From CAYJXJ01 sp964374095 (GTDB lineage Bacteria > Elusimicrobiota > Elusimicrobia > UBA1565 > UBA9628): DNA of 22,709 nucleotides. The stretch lies in NCBI GenBank assembly GCA_964374095.1, contig CAYJXJ010000063.1, positions 1 through 22,709 of the forward strand, read 5' to 3'. Below the pieces are notes generated by a model. The model worked only from the letters and a program-made list of their open reading frames with translations. It was not told where the DNA came from and made no database searches. This document shows, piece by piece, positions 6,196-13,799 of the stretch. Position 1 is the first letter of the stretch, and each line of letters starts with the position of its first letter. Made by a program: the position numbers and the translations under genes.

Positions 6196-8253
6196 ATGAG
6201 ACGAGCCTTCCTTCTCGCCGTTCTGGCCGCCCCCGCGCCAGGCGCTGCGGCCGACCTCGAACCTTTCGAGCCCCTTGTCATCACCGCCTCCCGATGGCTT
6301 GAATCCCCCCGCCGCAGCCTCCGGGCCGTCACCGGCGTGTCCCGTGAGGAACTCCTGCGCCGCGGCGGGGCCTCCGCAGCCGAGGCCCTTCGCGAGGAGG
6401 CCGGCATACTCGTCCAAAGGACCATGCCCGGCAAGGCCGCGGTCTCGGTGCGCGGCCACATCGGCAAGGACAACCTCGTGCTCATCGACGGCGCGCGCCT
6501 GAATAATGCCGTCACGGAGAACGTGCAGTCCCTGGCGCTGATCGACCCCGAGACGGTCGAGTCGATCGAGGTCCTGCGGGGACCCGGCTCGGTGCTCTAC
6601 GGCGGCGATGCCCTGGGCGGCGTGGTCTACGTCGTCCCGCGCCGGCGCAGGACCCTCGCGGGCCCCCCCCAAGCCGGGGGCCGCCTGTCGGCGACCTGGC
6701 GCAGCGCCGATTCCGGCCGGATGGGACGGGCGGAAGTCGAAGGCCACCGCGCGGGCGCGGGCGTCCTCGCCGGAGCCAGCCTGGTTTCATTCTCGGACCT
6801 GGACCTCGGCGGCGCCTTGGGCAAGGCCCGGCCCACCGGATACTCGGGCCGCTTCGTGGACGGCGCGGCCGATTGGCTGATCGGAGAAACGGCGCTGAGG
6901 CTGACGGCCCAGCACGCCCGGCAGGAGGGCGTCCCGCGCTATGACCGGTACCGGGACGCGCGGCGCTACGGGGGACCCGGGGAATTTTCGGAGTTCCTGA
7001 TCCCAGCCGAGCAGCGCGACCTGGTGGTCGGGGAGGTCAAAACCGACGACGTGGAGGGGCTCCTGCGGGAATTCGAAGCCAAGGGGTATTGGCACCGGCA
7101 GGAGACCCGGACCTTCCAGCAGAGGACCGACTCCCAGACCCGCCAGGAGCAGGGGGACGTGGCGGACACCCTGGGAATCCGCGTGGAAGCCGGCCTCCAG
7201 CCCGCGGCGGGCTGGAGGCTGGTGGCGGGTGTGGAGGCCTACGAAGACCTCATCCGGAGCTTCCGCAAGGACGTGCACCTGCCCAGCGGCTTTGTGACCG
7301 CCCGGGACGGGGAGGCGAACTATCCCGACGCTTCCCGCTACGGTGGAGCCGGAGCCTTTACCCTCGGCCGCTGGAGCCTTGCGCCCGCCTGGACGCTGGA
7401 GGGAGGCGCCCGCTTCAGCTGGATTCGGGCGCGCTCCCAGCTTCGGTCCCCCTTCGCCGGCTCGGAATTCCGGGACAGCTACCGCAGTTGGACCGGGGGG
7501 GCGGGAGCCTCCTGGCAGGCCGCGGAATCCCTCCTGCTGGTGGCCAGTGTCTGGCAGGGCTTCCGGCCGCCCAACCTCAACGACACGGTGGCCTTGAAGA
7601 GCGGTCCCTCCGGCGTGGACGCCCCTGCCACGGGTCTCAGGCCCGAGAAGAGCCTGGGCCTGGAGCTGGGGGCGCGGCATCGGCTCGGCGGGCTCCGCCA
7701 GAGCCTGTTTCTGTTTCACTCCCGACTCACGGATCGCATCGAACGCGCCCGCGGCTCCTTCAACGGGCTGGCCGCGATCAACGGCGCCCCCGTCTTCCAG
7801 CGCTCGAACTCCGGTAGGGGCTACATCCAGGGGTTGGAGTGGGATGGGCGGCTGGACCTCGGCGGGGGATTTTCGGCGCGCGGCAACGCTTCCTGGATTT
7901 ACGGCCGGGACAGCTCGGGCCGAGTCGCCCTGACCCGCATCCCGCCGGCCATGGGCCTGGCCGGAGCGGGCTGGGAGGGGACCGGCCCCTTCAAGCCCTG
8001 GGCCCAATCCCACCTGCGCATGGCCGCGGCCCAGCGGCGGCTGTCTCCGTCGGACCGCCTCGACCCGCGCATCAACCCGGCCGGCACTCCCGCCTGGGCG
8101 ACCTGGAACGCGCGGGCCGGCGTTTCGCCGACGCCCTCCACCCGGGTCCAGGGTGCGATGGAGAACCTGCTCGACGCGGCCTACCGGGAGCACGGCTCGG
8201 GCGTGGACGCGCCGGGGTTCAATCTCTCGCTCAACGCCCAATGGAGCTTCTAG
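6196..8253 (+). CDS. TonB-dependent outer-membrane receptor
   Basis: A 685-aa gated porin that imports scarce ligands (iron chelates, cobalamin or similar) using TonB/ExbBD energy. A signal peptide spans about residues 1-19. A TonB-box-like PLVITASR follows (residues 26-33), then a plug domain to about residue 150 with the signatures VSVRGHIGKDNLVLIDGARLN and SIEVLRGPGSVLYGGDALGGVV. The rest is a beta-barrel rich in aromatic/glycine strands, with the late-barrel ALKSGPSGVDAPATGLRPEKSLGLELG block and a C-terminal Phe (NLSLNAQWSF), the BAM recognition signature. Ligand unknown. Flanked by a ferredoxin gene (divergent) and a ferritin-like gene (downstream), which weakly suggests iron. Confidence 0.95.
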   Translation: MRRAFLLAVLAAPAPGAAADLEPFEPLVITASRWLESPRRSLRAVTGVSREELLRRGGASAAEALREEAGILVQRTMPGKAAVSVRGHIGKDNLVLIDGARLNNAVTENVQSLALIDPETVESIEVLRGPGSVLYGGDALGGVVYVVPRRRRTLAGPPQAGGRLSATWRSADSGRMGRAEVEGHRAGAGVLAGASLVSFSDLDLGGALGKARPTGYSGRFVDGAADWLIGETALRLTAQHARQEGVPRYDRYRDARRYGGPGEFSEFLIPAEQRDLVVGEVKTDDVEGLLREFEAKGYWHRQETRTFQQRTDSQTRQEQGDVADTLGIRVEAGLQPAAGWRLVAGVEAYEDLIRSFRKDVHLPSGFVTARDGEANYPDASRYGGAGAFTLGRWSLAPAWTLEGGARFSWIRARSQLRSPFAGSEFRDSYRSWTGGAGASWQAAESLLLVASVWQGFRPPNLNDTVALKSGPSGVDAPATGLRPEKSLGLELGARHRLGGLRQSLFLFHSRLTDRIERARGSFNGLAAINGAPVFQRSNSGRGYIQGLEWDGRLDLGGGFSARGNASWIYGRDSSGRVALTRIPPAMGLAGAGWEGTGPFKPWAQSHLRMAAAQRRLSPSDRLDPRINPAGTPAWATWNARAGVSPTPSTRVQGAMENLLDAAYREHGSGVDAPGFNLSLNAQWSF

Positions 8254-8270
8254 GAGTCGTCGACCACGAT

Positions 8271-8299
8271 TTGACTCCGTCGACGGAAAATGGGAAAAT
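8271..8299 (+). promoter_or_regulatory. Promoter of the ferritin-like gene
   Basis: TTGACT at 8271-8276, a 17-base spacer, and GAAAAT at 8294-8299. The -10 hexamer ends six bases before the ATG at 8306, predicting a leaderless transcript. Confidence 0.5.
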
Positions 8300-8305
8300 T
8301 CGGTC

Positions 8306-9160
8306 ATGGAGCCTCTGCGGCCCGGCTCGCCCGAACACAAAGAAGTCCTCTGCCGCTTCTTCATCGACACCCACATCCCCTGGAAGCCCCTGGAGCTCGA
8401 TTGGCCCGAGCTCGACGAGGCCACGCTCGGGCGCCTCAGGGCCCTGCCGATCTGGGACGAGGCGGTCAAGACCGAGGCCGAGACCGCCATGAAGGTAGAG
8501 GAGCTCGGCAAGGCCGAGAAAGACCCCCTGCTCTCCGAGGCCATCTCGCTGCAGGGCTACGAAGAGCTGCGCCACGCCCAAATACTCAAGATCATGGCCG
8601 ACCGCTACGGCCTGGAGACCTTCCGGAGCCCGGACCTGACTCCCCCGAAGGACCCCCATTGGACCTTCATGCGCGTGGGTTACGGGGAGTGTTTCGATTC
8701 CTTTTTCGCTTTCGGCCTCTTCGCCCTGGCCCGGGACTCGGGTTTCTTCACGCCCGCCCTCGTCAATCTCTTCGAGCCGATCATGCAGGAGGAGGGCCGC
8801 CACATCATCTTCCACGTCAACTGGGTGGCTTACTGCCAGGCCAAGCTCCCCTTCGCCCGCCGGCCCGGCTATCTGTTCCGCCGGGGACTGGCGATGTGGC
8901 TGCAGATCTACAGCCGGGTGAAGACCGCCGTGGAGCTCGGAGGGGCCGCTTCCGAAGGCCTCAACCAGGACAATTTCACCATGAACGCGCACGCCTCTTT
9001 CGGCGACTTCACCATGCGCGAGTTCGTCAACACCTGCCTGCGCGAGAACGAGAAAAGGCTGAAGGATTACGACCCGCGCCTTCTGCGTCCCAACTTCGTC
9101 CCCGCCATCGCCCGCTCCATGCTGGCCGTCACCCCCGGCAAGGCCGCGGCCGCGGCCTGA
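8306..9160 (+). CDS. Ferritin-like di-iron domain protein
   Basis: A 284-aa helical protein with two E-x-x-H elements typical of ferritin-like di-iron carboxylate folds: GYEELRH (Glu87, His90) and MQEEGRH (Glu163, His166), with further acidic candidates Glu57/Glu59, Glu78 and Glu157. No signal peptide. This arrangement fits oxygen- or peroxide-handling di-iron proteins, but substrate and reaction are unknown. The ATG at 8306 is set by the promoter ending six bases upstream; the frame is open further upstream only within the receptor gene's 3' end. The last 94 bases overlap trmL on the opposite strand. The Ala-rich tail (KAAAAA) is in that overlap. Confidence 0.75.
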   Translation: MEPLRPGSPEHKEVLCRFFIDTHIPWKPLELDWPELDEATLGRLRALPIWDEAVKTEAETAMKVEELGKAEKDPLLSEAISLQGYEELRHAQILKIMADRYGLETFRSPDLTPPKDPHWTFMRVGYGECFDSFFAFGLFALARDSGFFTPALVNLFEPIMQEEGRHIIFHVNWVAYCQAKLPFARRPGYLFRRGLAMWLQIYSRVKTAVELGGAASEGLNQDNFTMNAHASFGDFTMREFVNTCLRENEKRLKDYDPRLLRPNFVPAIARSMLAVTPGKAAAAA

Positions 9161-9648
9161 TTCACTCGAGGGAGCGGCCCGGGACCCGCAAATGCCGACG
9201 GAAGGCCGATGCGCCGCAGACCTTCGTAAAGCGCGACCGACGCCGCGGTGGAAAGGTTGAGCGATCGTACCGCCCCGGTCGCCGGGATGCTGAAGAGCCT
9301 ATCCGGGAAGCGTTCTCTCAGCGGCGGCGGCAGGCCGTCGTCCTCGCTGCCGAAGATAAGCCACGAATCCCCCCGATAGTCGGCCTCCCAGAACGGCCGG
9401 GATGCCTCCGGCGAGAACAACATCAGCCGCTCCCTCGGCGGGAGCGCCTTCATGAACGCGTCCAGGCTCCCGTGCACCGTGAGGTCGAGTTTCTCCCAGT
9501 AGTCGAGCCCCGCGCGGCGTATCTCCCGGGAATCGAGCCGAAACCCCAGCGGGCCGACCAGGTGCAGCGGGACCCCGGCCGCGACGCAGGTGCGGCCGAC
9601 GTTGCCGGTGTTCCAGTGGATGCGGGGCTTGACCAGGACGACGACCAC
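9067..9648 (-). CDS. trmL: tRNA (cytidine(34)-2'-O)-methyltransferase, SPOUT family
   Basis: Trefoil-knot SAM methyltransferase that 2'-O-methylates the wobble base of tRNA-Leu isoacceptors in known members. Motif 1 is VKPRIHWNTGNVGRTC near the N terminus, motif 2 is IFGSEDDGLPP, and motif 3 is the knot segment IPATGAVRSLNLSTAASVALYEGLRR. GTG start 11 bases after the stop of the His-rich gene, so co-transcribed. At 193 aa it is about 35 residues longer than usual. The extra Ala/Arg-rich C terminus is antisense to the end of the ferritin-like gene and probably carries no conserved function. Confidence 0.9.
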   Translation of the reverse strand: MVVVLVKPRIHWNTGNVGRTCVAAGVPLHLVGPLGFRLDSREIRRAGLDYWEKLDLTVHGSLDAFMKALPPRERLMLFSPEASRPFWEADYRGDSWLIFGSEDDGLPPPLRERFPDRLFSIPATGAVRSLNLSTAASVALYEGLRRIGLPSAFAGPGPLPRVNQAAAAALPGVTASMERAMAGTKLGRRRRGS

Positions 9649-9659
9649 GGCCCGGCGGC

Positions 9660-10190
9660 CTAGCGCGCCGGCACCATCTCGTTCTTATCGTTGTAGGTGT
9701 AGCGGGGCGCGCCGTTGACCTTGTGGATGAGGACGCGCTCGATCTTCCAGGAGCCGTCGTCGGCCTTCATGGCGTAGAAGTCGAGGTCCACGGTGTCCTT
9801 GGAGCCCTTGGCCGCGTCCTTGAAGTCGGCGCAGGCGAAAAACCGGTTGCCGCCCAAGCTCACGACCTTGTCCTTATGGAGGCGCTTAAGCTTGAGGCCC
9901 CAATCCTTCTTGAGCTTGTCGTCGGGAACCGTGAGACTGCCGGTGGGACCGGCGGTCTTGATATGGCTCTCCACGGCCTTGGTGTATTCCCTGGTCATCC
10001 GCTTGACCCACTCGGGGGAGCCGGCCTGGGGAGCGGCGTTGTCCTCCGGATGCTCGTGTTTGGCCGCCGCGGGCTTGGCCGCGGGAGCGGCGGCGGGTTT
10101 GGGATGCTCGGGGTGCTCCTTCGGGTGCTCACCGGCTTGAACGGCAAGAGGAACGGAAAGTAAGAACGACAGGAAAACTTTGGTGTTCAT
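9660..10190 (-). CDS. Secreted protein with His/Pro/Ala-rich linker, function unknown
   Basis: A 176-aa protein. A signal peptide (MNTKVFLSFLLSVPLAVQAG) is followed by a low-complexity His-Pro-Glu-Lys-Ala segment (residues about 20-55) holding three HP and two further H-x-H/HE elements that could bind metal. A compact C-terminal domain follows, with the strand-like stretches VVSLGGNRFFACADF, TVDLDFYAMK and WKIERVLIHKVNG. I do not recognise the domain; an NTF2/SnoaL-like fold is possible but unproven. A good Shine-Dalgarno GGGAGG precedes the ATG. It lies 62 bases after the AsmA-like gene and just before trmL. Confidence 0.7.
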   Translation of the reverse strand: MNTKVFLSFLLSVPLAVQAGEHPKEHPEHPKPAAAPAAKPAAAKHEHPEDNAAPQAGSPEWVKRMTREYTKAVESHIKTAGPTGSLTVPDDKLKKDWGLKLKRLHKDKVVSLGGNRFFACADFKDAAKGSKDTVDLDFYAMKADDGSWKIERVLIHKVNGAPRYTYNDKNEMVPAR

Positions 10191-10252
10191 TTCGCCTCCC
10201 TAACGGAAGGATTGAAGCATTTTCCGGCGCAGGCTTCCAGCCTCCGCCGGGG

Positions 10253-13200
10253 CTAGCCGCCGCGGGGGCAGACCATCTCCATGATGAACTTGCCGATCTT
10301 GTGCTCGGGATTGGAGATGGTCCCGGTGACGGTGATCGCCTTGGGGGCGAAGTTGCCGGCCTGGGCCAGCATCCGGAGGTCGAGCCTTTCATCGGCGAGG
10401 TTGATGGTGCCCTCGGCGGAGGCCTCCAGCTTGCGGCCGCAGATGAGGCTCTTCTTGAGGGTCATGACCCCCTTGTCGAATTCGTAGTCGCCGTCGACGT
10501 AATAGAGCTGGGCCTTGTTGAGGTCCGGGAAACCAAGTATGCCGGGCAGGCTTTGGAAAGTCCGGATAGGCGCGGACAGGGCCTTGAGCGCGGGCTCCCG
10601 CTGGATCATCTTGGCCAGGTCCATGAAGCGGGCGGGGCCGATCTTGACCTTGGCGCTCCCGCTCACGCGCTTGAGGTCCGGCGTGACGTCCCGAAGCTGC
10701 AGGCTCAGATCGAGACCGGAGACCTCCAGGTTGGGATGGCGGAGTTTGCCGATCTTGAAACTGCGCGCGATGTCCACGGCGATGTCGAGGGAGACCCCAT
10801 CGCCCTTGGCGGGCCGGCCCTGGAACTCGGCCTTGCCCGCGGAGAAGGCCCTCTTGGCCTCCAGGAAGGGCTCGAGGTCCAGGACATCGAGCTTGGCGTC
10901 GATGTCGAATTTGGGATGGAGGGTGTCGTAGTTCATGACCGTGTAGTCGACCTCGAGGGTCCCCGCTCCGACGCGCCCCTTGAGCCTCGGGATGTCGAGG
11001 CGCGCCAGGTTCAAGCGCGGGTCAAACCGCGCCTCCCCCGTAAATCCCGCGATCTCAAGTCCCCAGGCCTTGAGGCCGAGGTCTTTGAACTGAACCGTCC
11101 CGTTGAGGGTTGGGTCGACGAGCCTCCCCGTGGCCACCACCTCTCCGAAGAACAAGCCGGTCAGATTGAGCTCGCGGGTCTGCGGCGTGACCTGCGATAG
11201 CTTGGCCAGCGAGGCCTGAATCTTCAGGTCGACGCGTCCGAGCCACTGGCGCCAATCGAAGGCGGCGGGATCGCGCAGCCCCAGGTTGTTGATGGACACG
11301 TCGAGCTCGAAGTGGTTTTTCCCCATCTCGACGCGCAGCTTGCGGGCCCGGAGCTTGTCCCGGTTGGCCCTGACGTCGGCCTCCAGGCGCATCTCGGGGA
11401 ATTCCAGGCCCTGCGGCACGCCCGGCAGCGGGATGTCCGCGGACTTGATGGCCGGCAAGTTGAGCGCGGCATTGACCTGCAGGTCGGGGTCCGGCTTGGG
11501 GCCGAGCCAGCCGCGCACCACGCCGGAGATGGAAACCCGGCCTTCCTTGATCCGGGCCTCCAGGGACTCGACGCGAAGCTCGTCCTCGGAGACCCTGACC
11601 TTTCCCTCGACCTCAGCGGCGGGGATGGCGACTCCGGGAGGCATCCCCTCGAGTCGAAGCGGCAAGTCCGAGGTGGTGGCCGCGGGAAGCTTGAGGAGCG
11701 CGGCGATGTCGAGCTTGGGCGCCGGCTTGCCGGAGAGGACCTTGGCCACGGCGCCGGACAGCACCACTCGGCCCAAGGCGGTGCGGACCTCGAGGCCCGA
11801 GAGCGTGGCGTTGTCGCCGGCCAGGGCCAGTCCCCCGGAAATCTGGGCCGCCGGGAGCTTGAGCCCAGGCCTGAGCCCCGGCAACGTCAGCGGGAGAGAC
11901 GCGGCGGGGATTTCCGGGAGCTTGAGGTTGAGCCGCGCCGAAATGTTCGGCTCGGGCTTGTCCGATAAAGCCTTGGCCACGGATCCCGAAGCCTCCACGC
12001 TCCCCCACGGCGACTCGACCCTGAACCCATCGAGTTCGGCCTGTGTTCCGCGCAGGCCGGCCTTGCCCCGAATCTTGAGCGCCGGAATCACGAAGCCGGC
12101 GGGCAAACCCTTGGGCGCCATCGGCAGCATGGCGGCCGGAGTTTCGGGAAGATCGAGGTTGAGCTTGGCCCAGATTTGGGGCTCGGGTTTGCCGGAGAGG
12201 GCCTTGCCCACGGTGCCCGCGACCTCGACACCCCCCCATTTGGACTCTAGCTTGAGCCCGTCCACCGAGAGATCGGCCCCCCGCAGTCCCGCCCGGCCCC
12301 GGATCTTCACCGCGGGGATGATGAAGCCCGCGGGCATTCCCGCGACCGGCACCGGCAGGTCGGAGGCTTTGGTCTCCGGAAATTCGAGGTCGAGTTGGGC
12401 CTCGACCGCGCCCCGGGGCTTCGGCGAAAGGTAGTCGCTCACCGTCCCCTTGGCCTGCACCTTGCCGAAGCGGCTCTCGAGTGCCGCGTCGACGGAGAGG
12501 TCCGACCCGGCGGCATCGAGGGTTCCCTTGNNNNNNNNNNCGGGGAGTTGTTCGATCCGGACGGGCAGGTCGGAAGCCTTGATCTCCGGCGTATCCACGT
12601 CGAAGGCCACGGATCCCTTGAAGGTCGGGCGCCCCGACAGGACGCCGCCGACCGCGCCCTTGCCCGTAAGCTTGGCGCGCGGCGAATCCAATCGCATGGA
12701 GGCGATCTCAAGATCACCGCCCCGCCAAACCCCCTTAAAGGCCACCGTCGCCTCCGGCACCGGCACCGTGGGGACCTTGAGCTCCGGGATCGGCTCCAGC
12801 GTGAATCCCTTGGAGGTGGCCTGGAACTCGGCGTAGAAGTCCGGAATCGGCTCGAACTTGAGATTCGCCAGGGCCGCGGAGGCGATGATGACCTCCAGGC
12901 CTTCGACGCCCCGGCCGGAGACGTCCGCCCGGAACGTCAGCGAGGGCCCTTCCAGGTTGCGGACCACCCCGTTTCCAACCAGCTTCATGCCCAGGGTTTC
13001 CGCGGAGAATCGGCCGAAGGTGGCCGTCATCCCCGAAGGCCGCAGTCCGGCCAAATCCACATCCGCGTCGAAGTCGACGGCGCCCTTGACGGGCCTCTTG
13101 CCATAGATCCCGTCGAGCTCCGCCTTGACCGCCAGGCCGAAGGGGCCGGAGAGGCGCAGGCGGCGGACCGCCGCCGCCGCGATGGAAAGCGTGCCCTTGG

Positions 13201-13735
13201 CGCCGGAGAGCTCATCGCGGAACTTGATCCTCGCCTCCCCAAGCTCGGCCAGACCCACCTCCATTGAAACGGCCAGGGGCAGGGCCGCGGCCGGCGCGCC
13301 CTTGCCCGCGGCCCCCGCGGCCGACGAGGCCGCGATATCGGAAAAATTAAAGTTTCCGTCCGCGAACCGATGCACGGAAAGGGTCAGGCCCTCGGCCCGG
13401 ACCTTGTCCACGGCGACCTTCCGGGAAAGGAGCGGCAGCAGGCGCACGCGCACTTGGAATGAATCCAGGGAGGCGAACTCCCCGGCGGCGAAGTCGGGGC
13501 GCTCGGAGACCTTCAGGTTCTTGACCACCAGGCCCTGGAGCGCTCCGATCTCGACGTCCCCGACGCGCACCTCGCGGCCCAAGACCTTGCGGGCCTGGGT
13601 GAGGATGAGCTCCCGGACCCGCTCGGGGGGAAGGTATTTCTTCAGGGCCCAGGTCGCCGCTCCCAGGGTCAGGACGCCGGCGACCGCCAGTCCTCCGAGG
13701 ACCTTCAGCCAGAGGGAAACTCCGCGCGCCGCCAT
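10253..13735 (-). CDS. AsmA-family giant protein with 77-residue tandem repeats (sequence gap inside)
   Basis: A 1160-aa frame as assembled. One N-terminal membrane anchor (residues about 8-30, LWLKVLGGLAVAGVLTLG) is followed by an AsmA-like start (VRELILTQARKVLGREVRVGDVEIG) and a long periplasmic beta-rich body. The C terminus (residues about 1030-1150: YEFDKGVMTLKKSLICGRKLEASAEGTINL ... FAPKAITVTGTISNPEH) is AsmA-like. Known relatives (AsmA, TamB, YhdP) bridge the envelope and help move phospholipids to the outer membrane; a similar role is inference. Residues 321 to about 820 are six and a half tandem copies of a 77-residue unit. Ten Ns (12531-12540) affect residues 399-402, but the frame continues on both sides. 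The start has no Shine-Dalgarno sequence, and a 20-base palindrome lies 32 bases upstream. Confidence 0.85.
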   Translation of the reverse strand: MAARGVSLWLKVLGGLAVAGVLTLGAATWALKKYLPPERVRELILTQARKVLGREVRVGDVEIGALQGLVVKNLKVSERPDFAAGEFASLDSFQVRVRLLPLLSRKVAVDKVRAEGLTLSVHRFADGNFNFSDIAASSAAGAAGKGAPAAALPLAVSMEVGLAELGEARIKFRDELSGAKGTLSIAAAAVRRLRLSGPFGLAVKAELDGIYGKRPVKGAVDFDADVDLAGLRPSGMTATFGRFSAETLGMKLVGNGVVRNLEGPSLTFRADVSGRGVEGLEVIIASAALANLKFEPIPDFYAEFQATSKGFTLEPIPELKVPTVPVPEATVAFKGVWRGGDLEIASMRLDSPRAKLTGKGAVGGVLSGRPTFKGSVAFDVDTPEIKASDLPVRIEQLPXXXXKGTLDAAGSDLSVDAALESRFGKVQAKGTVSDYLSPKPRGAVEAQLDLEFPETKASDLPVPVAGMPAGFIIPAVKIRGRAGLRGADLSVDGLKLESKWGGVEVAGTVGKALSGKPEPQIWAKLNLDLPETPAAMLPMAPKGLPAGFVIPALKIRGKAGLRGTQAELDGFRVESPWGSVEASGSVAKALSDKPEPNISARLNLKLPEIPAASLPLTLPGLRPGLKLPAAQISGGLALAGDNATLSGLEVRTALGRVVLSGAVAKVLSGKPAPKLDIAALLKLPAATTSDLPLRLEGMPPGVAIPAAEVEGKVRVSEDELRVESLEARIKEGRVSISGVVRGWLGPKPDPDLQVNAALNLPAIKSADIPLPGVPQGLEFPEMRLEADVRANRDKLRARKLRVEMGKNHFELDVSINNLGLRDPAAFDWRQWLGRVDLKIQASLAKLSQVTPQTRELNLTGLFFGEVVATGRLVDPTLNGTVQFKDLGLKAWGLEIAGFTGEARFDPRLNLARLDIPRLKGRVGAGTLEVDYTVMNYDTLHPKFDIDAKLDVLDLEPFLEAKRAFSAGKAEFQGRPAKGDGVSLDIAVDIARSFKIGKLRHPNLEVSGLDLSLQLRDVTPDLKRVSGSAKVKIGPARFMDLAKMIQREPALKALSAPIRTFQSLPGILGFPDLNKAQLYYVDGDYEFDKGVMTLKKSLICGRKLEASAEGTINLADERLDLRMLAQAGNFAPKAITVTGTISNPEHKIGKFIMEMVCPRGG
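11417..12775 (-). repeat. Tandem 77-aa repeat units in the AsmA-like gene
   Basis: Successive units begin at residues 321, 398, 468 (shortened by the gap), 545, 622 and 699, with a degenerate seventh from 774. Each has the order P-G-[hydrophobic]-P-A, then G..L....L..L.., then G.V..SG.V...LS.KP.P, then L.LPE..A..LP. Two neighbours (468-544 and 545-621) are nearly superimposable. Nucleotide spacing is 231 bases. Confidence 0.85.
12531..12540. other. Assembly gap (10 N)
   Basis: Ten Ns within the second repeat unit of the AsmA-like gene. Aligning that unit with its neighbours shows 11 residues should lie between Pro398 and the next Lys, but only four codons are available; the true gap is therefore probably 31 bases (or 31 plus a multiple of 231). 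Confidence 0.95.
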
Positions 13736-13767
13736 GACGGAGGGATGTTACAAAATTGCCGGCGCCC

Positions 13768-13787
13768 AACTGTACCCGGGTACAGTT
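13768..13787. promoter_or_regulatory. Perfect 20-bp palindrome, copy 1 (CTGT-N8-ACAG type)
   Basis: AACTGTACCCGGGTACAGTT is a perfect palindrome 32 bases upstream of the AsmA-like start. The same 18-bp core plus TTCC recurs at 16707-16727. The outer half-sites fit the LexA-type pattern CTGT-N8-ACAG, but the GC-rich centre differs from the AT-rich E. coli operators. No T-run follows, so it is not an intrinsic terminator. Confidence 0.6.
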
Positions 13788-13799
13788 CCGGGCCCGTCG

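Noticed and set aside
11417..12775. Regular repeats considered as a CRISPR array.
   Set aside because: The period is 231 bases, the repeats are coding and diverged, and there are no cas genes.
10301..13267. Long plus-strand frames opposite the AsmA-like gene.
   Set aside because: High-GC shadow frames; their sequence is low-complexity and the minus strand carries the coherent AsmA-like protein.
13768..13787. Palindrome considered as an intrinsic terminator.
   Set aside because: No T-run on either side, and it lies upstream of gene starts rather than at gene ends.
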